Assembly (NCBI RefSeq): GCF_905171775.1
Contig: NC_053490.1
Coordinates: 518,372,816-518,436,815, forward strand
Reading direction: 5' to 3'
Source: Rana temporaria
Taxonomy: Eukaryota; Chordata; Amphibia; Anura; Ranidae
Length of the DNA stretch: 64,000 nt
The position numbers were made by a program, and so were the translations under genes. A model generated the notes under the pieces. That model had not been told where the DNA came from, made no database searches, and saw only the letters and a program-made list of their open reading frames with translations. Shown piece by piece: positions 1 through 11,540 of the stretch. Numbering within the stretch: position 1 is the stretch's first letter; every line of letters starts with the position of its first letter.

Positions 1-487
1 TTTGTGGTCAACAACTTGCAAGGGAAAGGGGGCCTCAAATGCAGCCCCCAAAGTCTCCAAAGGGCTGCATATATTATTTATTACATGTAATTAGGGCTGC
101 CATCAGGTGGGTACAGGCATTACACCTATAAGGGGCCCGAATGTTCCCAGGGGCCCGGTCACCCCCCTTCTCAGCTCGCGGCTGAGAGGAGAAGAGAAAA
201 CTTTCATTTCTGTAGTCCCCCCCTCACCCTCTCAGTTTGCAGCTGGATGAAGAGGTGAGCGAGTGCCCCCCCGTTCTCAATTTGCAGCACCCCCTCCCTT
301 TCTCTGCTCCAGAGGGCCCATGCCTGAAGCTGTGTGAGGGGCCCCAAAATTTCTGATGGCCACCCTGCATGTAATGCAGCCCTCAAAATTTCACTCGCCT
401 GCTCGCATTTTGCGAGTCAATTTTGAGGGCTGGCGAGTGTGGGCTGCCTGGGAGCAGGGGGGGCGAGCAAGGAGAGGAGAGTCGCGT
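1..487. other. No gene recognised; start of window
   Basis: GC-rich, G- and C-run-containing sequence with no recognisable exon or RNA gene. It lies downstream of the ACP6 coding exon in the direction of ACP6 transcription, so it is presumably ACP6 intron 1, an inference. Confidence 0.4.
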
Positions 488-777
488 CGCCGCTGCTGCT
501 GTCGCCGCCTGTTTGTTAATAGCGCAGGGAACATTACAGCTTTCAATTAAATAGCTGTGTTCCCCGCTGCCCGTGTCATATACAGCGCCTCCCCCTTTTC
601 CGGGCACTTTTTTCCATAGACAGATCACCCATCCCAGGATTGGATGGGTGATCTGTCTATCAACGTTTCCCGGGCAAGGGGGAGGGGTTGTATATGACGC
701 TCGCGGCGGCGGCGGCGGGAGCTATTGATCTGAAAGCTGTAATGTTCCCCGCGGTTTGAACAACGCGGCGGCGGCCC
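488..777. repeat. Long foldback (inverted repeat) element
   Basis: The two halves are imperfect reverse complements about a centre near 638. The innermost arms, 616-634 and 642-660, are a perfect 19-bp match read as ATAGACAGATCACCCATCC. Farther out, GGGAACATTACAGCTTTC on the left (about 527-544) matches its complement on the right, and CGCC/GGCG-rich ends flank both. This is probably a palindromic non-autonomous DNA element; the family is not identified. Confidence 0.75.
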
Positions 778-1348
778 CTCTCCTACCCTACCCTACTCAG
801 CACAGGATTGAGACTGAGGAAAAGCTTTCTCCTGCCTGCAGCAGACCGATGACATTATCCCAGCATAATCAAAGTCACTGATCGAAGTATAAGGCGAGAT
901 TTAGATGTGCATTTTTGCCTACAGACACGTCACAATTATGTGCATTGCCTGTGGTTGCGGGCCGTTTGTGGAGCTTCTCCATTAACTTGTATGTGTAGTG
1001 TTTGGTGGGCTTTCCACCCATCAATTGCTACAAGTCAGGTATCAGTTCGCTGTGTATGCGAAGCATTGCGGCCGCGGCATATAAACACCCCTGACATCGC
1101 ACCTTTGAGACACAGAGAGAGGAATTCCCTTATCTGTAGCCTCAGCATTAAAAATTAATGAACAGGAGACAGAGGCTCCTGTCCAATTATAAACTGAAGC
1201 AGGTTTTAACACAGTTTATTGCTTCAGTTTTGAACGGACACAGGAGCGAATGGTACCAATCGCTCACTGTGTCCAATTCACAATGGGAAGGGGCCCTACC
1301 CCCACTCTTTAATCCCGTGTACCCACAGCTGTCGGTGGGAGGGGGAAG
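778..1348. other. No gene recognised
   Basis: Mixed-composition sequence with no long open frame and no recognisable exon. Nothing is assigned. Confidence 0.35.
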
Positions 1349-1652
1349 CCGGTGATCCGACTATATGGTTCCGGCTATCGAGATGGTTCCTGTAAGGACT
1401 GCGCAGACGAAATCCTTGCCGACGGGAATCTCCGAACCTCGGCCGGCATCCAGGGCGACGTGGAATTTGACCTAAGTGGCTGGAATGAGGTTAACATCAG
1501 TGGCTTCGCTCGGCCTCCTGGCTCTTTAACATCCTCCAATCCACGGGGATGTTAAGGAATGAGCCTGGATGCCGTCTGAGGTTCGGAGAATTCCGTCGGC
1601 AAGGTTCCTTACAGGAACCATCTCGATAGGGGAACCTTAACGACAAGTCACC
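1349..1652. repeat. Inverted-repeat element
   Basis: The left arm, about 1375-1455, and right arm, about 1564-1628, are reverse complements with a few differences. Shared words include ATCGAGATGGTTCCTGTAAG and GGCATCCAGG. The loop between them is about 110 bp. The outer edges CCGG...CCGG also pair. This is a hairpin MITE-like element of unknown superfamily. Confidence 0.7.
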
Positions 1653-2290
1653 GGCAGCACTGTGGGGCGGACAAGGGGTGCCCGGGCACATTGGGAGTAA
1701 TCACATGTGGGCAGTACACTGAGGGGGACAAATACAGGACAATGCACTGTGTCTATCCCTTCAGCAGCTAAGAGAGGGGGGGGGGGGGGGGGGAACCGGC
1801 TATTAGCTGCTAGAGAGACACACAGGCAAAGTACAGTGTTCTGTATTCATCCCCGCCCTACTGATTCCCCTGCTGTCTGGTCCCTCCTGTGGGCCCGAGC
1901 CCTCTACAGGAGGCCCAGTGGTACCCCCTATCGGTGCCCAAGTAGATCATTTTACACAGGGTTTAATACAACACACATTACTACACTATATAGCATGAGT
2001 GCTCCACCTGTGACCCTCCAGCTATACCACCCATGCTATATAGTATTACAAGTAGTGACATTTATGGTTAGAAAGCATAGTTGAGTAGAAATTTCGCAGC
2101 CTCTTGACTGACAGCAGTGGGGAACATTCAGCATAAGCACCGCACTAAACTGAAGAGGAGACTCTTCCTTATCACTCAGGAGACGGGCTGCCGGCATCTT
2201 AATGTGCTCATCTGAAAAAAGTGACACACATTTAAACAATGTAGCATAGAAAAAAAAAAAAAAAAAAAAAGAAGACGGAGGAGTGGCCTC
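1653..2290. other. No gene; homopolymer runs
   Basis: Contains an uninterrupted G run of about 19 bases near 1774-1792 and an A run near 2250-2270. No exon is recognised. Confidence 0.4.
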
Positions 2291-2724
2291 AGCCTACGCT
2301 TCTTCTCAAATCACACCCCTGGCGTGCGTCACCCCATAGAGGTTCTACCAATGGGTGGGGCGAAACGCATCCAATCATGTGCAAGCAAAAATTCTGTGAG
2401 ATTCTTCTTCCTGATTGGCTGAGACACAGCAGTGGCACCCACTGCTGTCAAAGTCAGCTAGCCAATCAGGAGAGAAAGGGGGCAGGGCTCTGTGTCTGAA
2501 TGGACACAGGGAGCTGTGACTCAGCTCAGGTGCCCCCATAGCAAGCTGCTTGCTGTGGGGATACTGAACAGGAGGGAGGGGCCAGGATCACAGAAGAGGG
2601 ACCCAAGAAGAGGAGGATCCGGGCCTGCTCTGTGCAGATCCACTGCAACAGAGGAGGCAAGTAAATAAAAATAAATAAAAAAAATGTCCTATAAAAATGA
2701 TAAAAAACTTTACAATCACTTTAA
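2291..2724. repeat. Probable MITE, TTAA type, 5' end unclear
   Basis: The right edge reads ACTTTACAATCACT then TTAA, like the GGGTTTACAACCACT-TTAA ends of better preserved copies at 30.7-31.2 kb and 47.6-48.1 kb. Inside is an inverted repeat, CCTGATTGGCT near 2410 paired with AGCCAATCAGG near 2459. The left boundary was not found. Confidence 0.45.
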
Positions 2725-3013
2725 GCACTCACTAGACCTCTGATGGATTAAACACTGGTGACAGGAAACTTTGCTCTTCCATGTAGGTTTTACGGAGCCG
2801 GACGCCAAGGCTGAACATCTGCTGCATCCCTATTGTGGTGAGCTGTCCTGGGAATGTGCCACCCTGTGATGGAGACAAGATACAGATGTGTAACATCAAT
2901 AATTATTGGTTGTTGGGGGGGGGGGGGGGACATTGATCGCCGATATCAATCCCAGAATAATAACGACTAACCTCTGCTCCTTCATGCACCACTTTACCCT
3001 GCTAACACACACA

Positions 3014-3058
3014 CACAGTATCTCACAAAAGTGAGTACACCCCTCACATTTTTGAATA
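3014..3058 (+). repeat. Tc1 terminal inverted repeat remnant
   Basis: CAGTATCTCACAAAAGTGAG followed by TACACCCCTCACATTT matches the terminal repeat of the Tc1 element at 12094-13843. It directly follows a short CA repeat. Only the terminus survives. Confidence 0.6.
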
Positions 3059-3099
3059 AATTCTACCTCTTCCCCTAGTAAAAGCACCTCCCACAGTAT

Positions 3100-4490
3100 A
3101 GTAACACACTGGTTAGGCACACAGTTAACCCCTTTGATTGCCACTGATGTTAACCCCATCCCAGCCAGTGTCATTAGTACAGTGACCGTGCATATTTTTA
3201 GCACTGATCACCGTCACTGGTTCCCATAAAGTTTTAGAATGTTCGCCGCAATATCACAGTCCCGCTATAAGTCGCTGATCGCCACAATTACTAGTAAATA
3301 AATAAAAATATCCCATAGCTTGTAGACGCTATAACAAGTTACGCCAACCTAAGTGCAAATGTGCACCGTCGTATCTGTGCGCCAGACCCACAAACAGATG
3401 CGCCTAAAACCAGGCTACACCCCGCCAACGTAGCTTGCTCACACCGGCGTAGAGTGGGCGCACATTTAGGCTGGGTGCATGGTGCCGCTCCCATTGATTA
3501 GCCATTCAAACATGCAAATGAGAGAAATACGGCGATTCACGAACGTGCGTGTGCCCGGCGCATGCTGCGCGCAAGTTGTATGTCCAGCGTAAAGTTATTC
3601 CCCATAAAGGGGGTGCAACCCGGCAACAGACATGCACAGGTCTGCACCAGGGAACACAAGCCGGCGTATTGTGCGTTGGACGTGTGTGTGTGGCTGGGCG
3701 TACGTTGCGTTCACGGCGTACGCAGTTATCCGGCGTAGCTTAGGCAGTTGTGCCGGCGTGGTTGTGAGGCTTGCGTCCACGCCACGGCACATGCACAGTT
3801 CGCGATACGTACCTGTCTGGTACTCGGCCCATCATTTGCATGGGGTCACGCCTCATTTGCATGGGTTCACCCCCACTTCCACCTACGCCGACGTGCGCCC
3901 TCAAAATCCACGCTACGCTGGCGCAGCGTTGGGAGCACTGGCTTGCTGAATGCAATGCTTGCCTCTCTGCGCTGTGCTGGCGTAGCGTACGGTGGTTACT
4001 CTACAGCAGCGTAATGTGCGCCTTGGCTCTTTGTGAATCTGGGCCTATAACTTTTGCACAAACCAAATCAATATGCGCTTATTGGGATTTTTTTTTTTTT
4101 TTTACCAAAAATATGTAGTGGAATACAATATTGGCCTAAATTAATGAAGAAATTTGGATGTGTTTTATAGCAGAAAGTAAAAACAAAATTATTATTATTT
4201 TTTTTTTTAAATTGTCGATCTTTTTTTGTTTATAGCCCAATAAAAATAAATAATAAATTAAATCGCAGAAGTGATCAAATACCACCAAAAGAAAACCATT
4301 TGTGGGGGGGAAAAAAAGGGTACAAATTTTATTTGGGTACAGCGTCGCACGACCGCGCAATTGTCAGTTAAAGTAACGCAGTGTTCTGTCTTGCATTTGA
4401 AAAATAAAAATCTATTGAAAGAAAGTAACGCAGTGCAGTATCGCAAAAAATGGCCTGATCATGAAGGGGGGGGGGTAAATCGTCTGGAGA
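3100..4490 (+). repeat. TTAA-CCACTT family element, partial, hosting a nested MITE
   Basis: Left part (about 3100-3332) and right part (about 4046-4490) match consecutive parts of the complete copy at 5456-6785, including AGCACTGATC...GTCACTGG, ATCGCCAC..TACTAGTAA and ATAACTTTTGCNCAAACCA. The two halves are separated by a 713-bp insertion (3333-4045). The right end is degraded. Confidence 0.6.
3333..4045. mobile_element. GGGCCAGATTC-family MITE, diverged left end
   Basis: The right end reads GTGAATCTGGGCC, as in the other copies of this ~700-bp family. The triplet TAT occurs on both sides (3330-3332 and 4046-4048), and the host sequence reads straight through TATAACTTTTGC elsewhere, so insertion is clear. 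The left terminus no longer shows the usual GGCCCAGATTC, so the copy is old or rearranged. Confidence 0.55.
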
Positions 4491-5381
4491 TCGAATGTCT
4501 AAATATAGAGGGGAATCTATTAATAGAGACACTTGTCGCAGTGACATTCCATCCCTTGGGAGAGATGTCCTCTCACTTTTTGGGGTGTCTGGGGGCTCGT
4601 CCTACTCTATTCTAAGGCTTTAAAAAGTTGAAGCGGTCTTTGAACTACAAATCCCAGCATTGCTTTACCTTGAGCTTGTGCGATCGGTATCGCTCTTCGA
4701 ACGGTGAAGGAGGTCTGGGTCCCCCTTCCAGATCTGTGACTGTGTAATTAAACTGCGTGTGTTCGGGAGCCTCGAGAAGAGTCGGAGACCACTCCACCTG
4801 GGAAGAGAACATTAAAGCATTTCAGTCATTTTTTCATCTTTCCATCTATTAAATCTTCTTCTTGTTTTAACTTTGGATAGCAAAACATTTTTTTCTGCCC
4901 GTAAATATCTTATACAACCCACTTCCTGATTCTCGTCTGGTCATTAGTCTAGGCTTATGACATCATACACAGCTATCTCTCTCACTCTAGTGAGAGTTTG
5001 CCAGGAGGGGTGGTGAGTCATAAGAGGGCCAATGAGATCTGGAGGTGTGCCTCTGTGCAAATTCAGGAAGTGAACAGGTGCCCACAGTTAAAATGGCTGC
5101 AGCCAGACTCAGTGGGGGGAGATTTCTGCAGCATATTTGGCAAGTACAGAATCACAGTATATATAAAATAATATGCAAACTGGTTGGAGGGAAGCTTCAG
5201 AATGGCAAAGATGTTTTTAATACAAATCACGTGAGCTGAATGCAGTTCCTCTTTAAGAAAAGCCTCTTTCAGTCAAATGCCGGCTTTGGCACCGGCCACA
5301 GAAATTCATCGTTTTAGTAAGAGATGTCGGGTGTTTGTTGATAAAGACGAAAGTTGAACTCCAAACAGGTAGAAAATACAC

Positions 5382-5385
<4 letters not shown>
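4491..5385. other. No gene recognised
   Basis: Sequence without a recognisable exon or complete element. A block near 4640-4680 resembles the common ACTACAAATCCCAGCAT word of palindromic hAT-like MITEs. Confidence 0.3.
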
Positions 5386-5425
<40 letters not shown>

Positions 5426-5426
5426 G
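5386..5426 (+). repeat. (ATT)n microsatellite
   Basis: About 13 uninterrupted ATT triplets preceded by ATAATAATA. Confidence 0.9.
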
Positions 5427-5455
5427 CAGTTCTGTAACTATAAATTTTTACTTAA

Positions 5456-6785
5456 CCACTTCCCGACGGCCGTACGACTATATACGGCCGCCGGGTGGCT
5501 CTACTTCTCTGGGAGGCCGTGTTTTTACGGCCGCCCCTTTTCGCGTTCCCCGCGCGCGCTCCCGAGCGCGCAGCGGGGAACTGCTGTGCTGGCCGTGTCC
5601 CTTGGACACAGCCAGTCACAGATCGCCGTGAACGGCCAATCGGAGCGGCCGTTTGCTAGGCGATCTGTGCGGCCAATGAGAGGTGATCTCATATGTTTAC
5701 ATATGAGATCATCTCTCATTCCCGGCTCTCGCAGACAGCGGTGCTGTCAGGGAGAGAGGAGACGGATCTGTGTCTCTTGTACATAGAGACACAGATCGGT
5801 CACCCCCCCAGTCACCCCCCTTCCCCCACAGTTAGAACACTAATTAGGATACACATTTAACCCCTTCCTCACCCCCTAGTGTTAACCCCTTCCCTGCCAG
5901 TCACATTTATACAGTAATTAGTGCATATTTATAGCACTGATTGCAGTATAAATGTGAATGGCGCCAAAAATGTGTCAAAAGTGTCCGATGTGTCCGCCAT
6001 AACGTCGCAGTCCCAATAAAAAAATCGCAGATCGCCGCCATTTCTAGTAAAAAAATAATTTTATACAGTAATTAGTGCATATTTATAGCACTGATTGCAG
6101 TATAAATGTGAATGGCGCCAAAAATGTGTCAAAAGTGTCCGATGTGTCCGCCATAACGTTGCAGTCCCAATAAAAATCGCAGATCGCCGCCATTTCTAGT
6201 AAAAAAAAATTTTATACAGTAATTAGTGCATATTTATAGCACTGATTGCAGTATAAATGTGAATGGCGCCACAAACGTGTCAAAAGTGTCCGATGTGTCC
6301 GCCATAACGTCGCAGTCCCAATAAAAATCGCAGATCGCCGCCATTTCTAGTAAAAAAAAAAAATAATAATAATAATTCTGTCCCTTATTTTGTAGGCGCT
6401 ATAACTTTTGCGCAAACCAGTCGCTTATTGCGATTTTTTTTTTTTTTTTTACTAAAAATATGTAAAATACGTATCGGCCTAGACTGAGGATAAAAAAAAA
6501 ACGTAAAAAAAAAAAAAATTGAGCTATTTATTATAGCAACAAGTAAAAATATTTTTTTTTTTTTCAAAATTGTCGCTCTATTTTTGTTTATAGCGCAAAA
6601 AATAAAAACCGCAGAGGTGATCAAATACCACCAAAAGAAAGCTCTATTTGTGGGGAAAAAAGGACGTTAATTTTGTTTTCGAGCCACGTCGCACGACCGC
6701 GCAATTGTCAGTTAAAGCGACGCAGTGCCGAATCGCAAAAAGTCCTCTGGTCAGGAAGGGGTTTAAGTGCCCAGTAAGGAAGTGG
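5456..6785. mobile_element. Complete TTAA-flanked CCACTTCC element
   Basis: The body starts CCACTTCCCGAC and ends GGAAGTGG, and is flanked on both sides by TTAA (5452-5455 and 6786-6789). This gives short inverted ends and a TTAA target site, as in piggyBac or Kolobok elements; neither is assigned here. It contains three near-identical direct repeats of about 152 bp, starting near 5911, 6063 and 6218. No transposase is encoded. Confidence 0.75.
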
Positions 6786-6789
6786 TTAA

Positions 6790-7021
6790 AAGGGGTTTTT
6801 AGTGCTTGATTGCACTATGTGGGTTTTTTTACGAGGGTTCGGGATTCACTGTGGACTGTATTTTGGTACCTTGGCTTTCATTGCTCCCCCATATTTCCTA
6901 GCCAAACTCTTTATATTAAAAACCATGAAAAATGTTATATTGATGTATTTAATGAAGAAATTGATAAACAACTTTTGTTTCATCTCTTCAGAGCAACTCA
7001 TTGTGATGGTCGTGTCATAAA
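6790..7021 (+). other. Sequence leading into the hammerhead motif
   Basis: No gene. It is likely the upstream part of the retroelement fragment that carries the ribozyme motif at 7022-7061, an inference from position. Confidence 0.3.
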
Positions 7022-7061
7022 TCCCCTGATGAAGCCAAAGGATTGGCGAAACTAGTCGGGA
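7022..7061 (+). ncRNA. Hammerhead ribozyme-like motif, type I
   Basis: Reading 5' to 3': stem I strand TCCC (7022-7025), core CTGATGA (7026-7032), an extra A (7033), stem II GCCAA/TTGGC (7034-7038 with 7043-7047) closed by loop AGGA, core GAAA (7048-7051), self-complementary stem III ACTAGT (7051-7056), cleavage base C (7057), and stem I strand GGGA (7058-7061). All invariant core bases of the hammerhead are present. Such ribozymes with minimal palindromic stem III are known from Penelope-like retroelements and retrozymes. Activity is unproven, and the extra base may weaken it. Confidence 0.7.
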
Positions 7062-7245
7062 AGACCTGACCACTGGCCTGTATCTTAATGTTCTGCTCCC
7101 ACACTACTAATGTATTGCCCATATGTTTGAACTGATTTTTTATTCTTGTGTAACTTAATAAACCTTTTTTATATATCTGCTGTGTTTGGTTCCCATTTGT
7201 TGGCACCGCAATAATCCCATACTCCTCCATTCCCTTTTTTAACTT

Positions 7246-7730
7246 AAAGGGGTTGTAAAGGAAATTTTTTTTTCTCATAATAAGCATCCTTTACCTGCAG
7301 ACATTCCTCTTTTCACTTCCTCATTTGCTCAGAAGTTGCTCTATTTCTTCTCTGTTCACTTCCTGCTTGTCTGATTTTACTGACCACCGTGATGGGAGGG
7401 TTTACTGCGGTGGTCAGTGACGTGCTCACGCCCTCCTGGGAACTACATCTGTGCGGCAGGACGCTCTCTACGTGTTAGAGACCTCAAGGAGGTGTGAATT
7501 ACTGGGCGTGCCGCAATGCATACTGGGAAATGTAGTTCTTACATGAACGAGCGATGCAAACCAGGAAGTGAATGAGAGAACAGAAACTAGAACGCCGGAG
7601 GTGATATAGATGAAGGAATTTAATAGATATTTACTTGTTTTTTAACAGAATCATTACACTATTCTGTCTGTCTACCTTGCAGACATTAATTTTAGGCAAA
7701 AAATTTTTTTCCTTTACAACTCTAATGTAA
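7246..7730. mobile_element. MITE, AAAGGGGTTGTAAAGG type
   Basis: The left end AAAGGGGTTGTAAAGGAAAT follows TT, making the usual TTAA junction. The right end TTTCCTTTACAACTCT is its imperfect reverse complement. Related copies lie at 13.99-14.65 kb and 47.57-48.07 kb. No coding capacity. Confidence 0.65.
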
Positions 7731-8437
7731 GCAGTATGATTGATTCTGACTCGGTATCAGCCTCTTGTAGACCCTGTACAGCCGAGCTGGAGTGAGAGAG
7801 GAAGAAGCAGCAGGAGGAGCCAATCAGTTCAGGTGCATACGAGGAGCATGCTGATAAAAGAAGAGAGCAGGGTGACAGCGTTCATCACTGTGCTGCTTCT
7901 CTTTTCACTGTCTAGTCACAGGCTGGGCAGGTCTACAATGAGCTGGGCTCAGGGGAAGTGGGTTGGATGATGCTGGTCATCAGACAGAGGCATAAGTGGG
8001 CTAAAGCCCACTGTCAGCTGCCGTCACAGAGCTGGTCCAGGTTCAGCAAAGATCGCAACAATGAAGTTGGGATCTGCCCACATGACTGGACCGGCTAAGC
8101 CTTTGTCAGCAAGCCACTGAGAGCCTGAGCCGGCTGTTCCCGCCCCCTCCACGTGGGGGGGGGGGGTTTGGGAGCAGACAGCAGTGACTGACAGTCACCA
8201 ACTCTCTGCTCAGGGAGCCCTAGGAACCGAGTGATCGGCGGTGTTTGATCGCTCAGTTCTCAGCTGCATCCCCCAAGGCAAGTATGGTTCTTAAAAAAAC
8301 AAAAAACAAAGAGACATACTCCTCTTTTAATGGCATCCCAAAAGCGGCCAGTGACAAAAACATCAAAACGCGCAGTGAAAAGAACATGTAAAGCTCACCC
8401 CCCAAAAAAAGGTGAATGGGCTGCCCTATGTGTGTTG
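7731..8437. other. No gene recognised
   Basis: GC-moderate sequence with short open frames only. No exon or complete repeat is identified. Confidence 0.35.
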
Positions 8438-8686
8438 TAGGGCTGCAACCAAAGATTATTTTCATAATCGATTAGTTGGCCGATTATCGTTTTGATTAAT
8501 CGGATAATAGTCTTAAAAAAAAAAAAAAAAAATGATAATTTAAATTTCTGCCCCAATTTGTTGTTGGGCAGATTACAAAACACAAATTGCCGCAAAAACA
8601 CATTACATGCTTTTCTGCAGCTTCTCCATTGAAATATATTGAACCAACATTTTTTTATATATATATAGATAAATAAATAAGTACAA

Positions 8687-8746
<60 letters not shown>

Positions 8747-8760
8747 TTTTTTGTACTTAT

Positions 8761-8856
<96 letters not shown>

Positions 8857-9037
8857 GCTACTGTAAGGGGTTCATTTTTGTACTGTGGGACAGTGAAAGT
8901 AATATTTACAGTAGCTTTTTTGTACTATAAAAGGGCCAATTTTAGCTTTTTTTAACCCCATTAGGTTACTGGCCGATTAATCGATTATGAAAATTGTAAT
9001 CGATTAATTTCATAATCGATTAGTTGTTTCGGCCCTA
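8438..9037. mobile_element. hAT-like MITE with TAGGGC ends and internal microsatellites
   Basis: The left end TAGGGCTGCAACCAAAGATT and right end GTTGTTTCGGCCCTA are imperfect inverted repeats rich in ATCGATTA words. The flanks GTGTGTTG and ATGTGTTG agree at 7 of 8 bases, as expected of an 8-bp hAT target duplication. The middle (about 8655-8855) is TA dinucleotide and ATCT tetranucleotide repeats. Confidence 0.7.
8655..8855 (+). repeat. (TA)n and (ATCT)n microsatellites
   Basis: Alternating TA runs surround about 15 ATCT tetranucleotides. They lie inside the hAT-like element at 8438-9037. Confidence 0.9.
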
Positions 9038-9172
9038 ATGTGTTGTACATAAAAAAAAAAGATAAAAAAATAAAACCCCATGTGGGTGGAAACATGCGTT
9101 CCCGCTATGCCTAGTGTAAATGGGGCCTTAGGTCTGTTACAAGAAAATCCTACTACCTTCTATCATTTTTTC

Positions 9173-9440
9173 AGCCTGGGTTCACATTGCCGTGACTTTG
9201 ACATCTCAGAGATCCCTGTGCGACTTCTTTGTGGTTTGCATACAACATCTTTAACAGAAGTCACTGCAAGTCGTATGAAAGTGGCACCTAAATTAGTGCA
9301 GGAACCCATTTCTAAGTCGGAGCAACTTGAGCTGAACTGATTAAAAGAGTTTCATTGCAGTTAATAGGGTGCGACTGGTCATGCAACTTTGACCTCTCAA
9401 GTCGCATGACAAGTCACGGCAGTGTGAACTGGGGCTCAGA
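9173..9440. repeat. Inverted-repeat MITE fragment
   Basis: CCTGGGTTCACATTGCCGTG on the left pairs imperfectly with CACGGCAGTGTGAACTGGGG on the right. A related fragment with TTTCACACTTGTGAG begins near 54480. Confidence 0.55.
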
Positions 9441-9654
9441 CTTTTTGCTGAAAAATAAATAAATAAATATCTCCTCTATAAACCACTAGATGGTGCTATA
9501 AAACCACAGCTGTGCTCATTAAATGGACATTAAAGCGGAGTTCCACCCAAAAGTGGAACTTTCGCTTAATCCACTCCTTGCCCCCTTACATGCCACGTCT
9601 GGCATGTCATTTTTTTGGAGGGGGGGCTGGGGGGCTTCAGGAGGAGTGGGGTAA

Positions 9655-10125
9655 TTGAGGTAATGCCTTGAGGAGTGGCTCAAGAAGAAGCACAATAAAA
9701 TTATGGAGTGGCCTAGCCAGTCTCCAGACCTTAATCCTATAGACAATGTATGGAGGGAGATGAAACTTTGAAGTGACAGCCAAGAAACCTTAAGTATTTA
9801 GAGAAGATCTGTAAAGAAGAGTGGACCAAAATCCCTCCTGAGATGTGGAAACCTGATCACCACCTACAAGAAACATCTTTCCTCTGTGATTCCCAACAAG
9901 GGTTTCCCCACCAAGTACTAAGTCATGTTTTTCTTGGGGATCAAATACTTATTTTACTCACTGAGCTGCAACTCAATTTATAACATTTGTATCATGTGTG
10001 TGTTTTTCTGGATTTTTGGTTGATATTCTGTCTCTATCATTTAAAATACACCTATGATTGCATTTCTTTGTAAGTGGACAAACTTACAACATCTGCAGGG
10101 GATCAAATAATTATTTTCCCACCTG
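9655..10125 (+). pseudogene. Tc1/mariner transposase remnant, 3' part only
   Basis: TGGCCTAGCCAGTCTCCAGA followed by CTTAATCCTATAGACAATGT is the DNA of the SPDLNPIDN-type catalytic end of a Tc1-family transposase. It is followed by about 320 bp of 3' sequence ending at a terminal repeat, ATTATTTTCCCACCTGTA. Stops and frameshifts break the frame, and the 5' two thirds are absent. The family differs from the copies at 12.1 and 28.3 kb. Confidence 0.65.
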
Positions 10126-10551
10126 TAAAGGCCTCTGATTGCAGCAAGCTATCCACATGGCCGTGGAAATGTAGGACAGTCGAATTTCAGGCAAAGCCTA
10201 ACTACTCGTATAACATGCTCCCTTCCACAAAATACCGACATAAGGAGGGGGGGGGGATCCTTTTTCCAACTCAGCGATTCTGTTTTTGAATCTTTTTCTG
10301 ACATGTTGGTGTTAAATCTTTCACTTGTTATAAGTTGAGAGCTGTGTTTTTTTTTGGATTTGGCGCCGAGAGGAGCCAGATTTCCTGTGTGTTCGGCTGC
10401 GGGCATGGCCGAGCCTAGCCGAGTGCGCAGTACACTCGGCTCGGCTCTAGGCTCAGAGACACAGAGACAGCGGGGGAAAAAGTGCACAGTATACGCCGAT
10501 AAATACGGTACGCCCAAAATAAAGCTCTATTTGTATGAAAAGAATGATGTA

Positions 10552-10594
10552 CGGTATATACTTGAGTATAAGTCGAGGCACCTCATTTTACCAA

Positions 10595-10629
<35 letters not shown>

Positions 10630-11540
10630 GGGGGGAGGGGGGACTTATTGACTCAAGTATAAGCCTAGGGTGTCCATCTGTATGCCTCACTGTGCCCATG
10701 ACTAGACTTACATTTAACATGGGAGTCTATGGAAGGGGTGTCCGGCTTTGAAAAATCGGTGTCCCCCAGACAGCAAACTTTGCACACTTGTAGAGGAAGC
10801 GTGGGGCTAAATGTGTTCCAAGTTTTGGGTCCAGGGCACATGCGGCCGGCCAGTACCCAAAATTGCAGTTTAAAGGGGTTTTCCACCTTTTTTTTTAAGT
10901 TTATTAAAAGTCAGCAGCTACAAAAAGTGTAGCTGCTGGCTTTTAATAAACTGACACTTACCTGCTCCACGGCTCCAGCGACACGCTGGCCGGGGCTCCG
11001 CTCCTCCCCCCCCCCCCTCGCTGGCCGGCGTCTTCATTCTTAGTGTGGGCACCCGGCAGTGACAGCTTTCGGCTTCACGGCCGGGCACCCACTGCGCATG
11101 CGCGAGCGGCAGTGCGCATGCGCGAGCGGCGCCATCCGATTGGACAGGCGCTCGCCTACAGGGAGGGGCTGTGAAAAGGCGATTAAGCTAATCGCCTTTC
11201 CAGCCCCTCGGCGGAAGGAGGAAGTGGGACAGGAAGTCCCCTTCTCCTGAAGCCCCCACTCCCCCCCCCCAAAAAATGGTATTTAAGGGGGCGAGGAGTG
11301 GGTTAAGAGGAAGTTCCATTTTTAGGTGGAACTCCTCTTTTCCATGGGAGTCTATGGAAGGGGTGCCCAAATTTGAAAAATCGGTGCTCCCCGGCCGTAG
11401 GTCCCCGGACAGCAAATTTTGCACACTTGTAGAGGAAGATTTGGTCCCCAAAGTCCGGGAGATCAGGCGCAAAAAGGTGAGTATAAGCCGAGGGGGACAT
11501 TTTCAGCTGAAAAACTCGGCTTATACTCGAGTATATACTG
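10552..11540. mobile_element. TA-flanked element, CGGTATATACTTGAG ends
   Basis: The left end CGGTATATACTTGAGTATAA and right end TATACTCGAGTATATACTG are inverted repeats, with TA on both sides (10550-10551 and 11541-11542). This fits a Tc1/mariner-type non-autonomous element. Inside are two direct repeats (about 10719-10806 and 11343-11440) sharing CATGGGAGTCTATGGAAGGG. They are separated by a nested repeat at about 10873-11342. Confidence 0.7.
10873..11342. repeat. Nested TTAA-like MITE
   Basis: Starts TTTAAAGGGGTTTTCCACCT and ends GGTGGAACTCCTCTTTT, imperfect inverted ends related to the AAAGNGGANTTCCACC group at 9.5, 18.45 and 51.55 kb. It splits the host element at 10552-11540. Confidence 0.5.

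Noticed and set aside
2330..2370. GGGGCGAAACGCATCC resembling the 3' half of a hammerhead
   Set aside because: No CTGANGA core and no acceptable stem II upstream.
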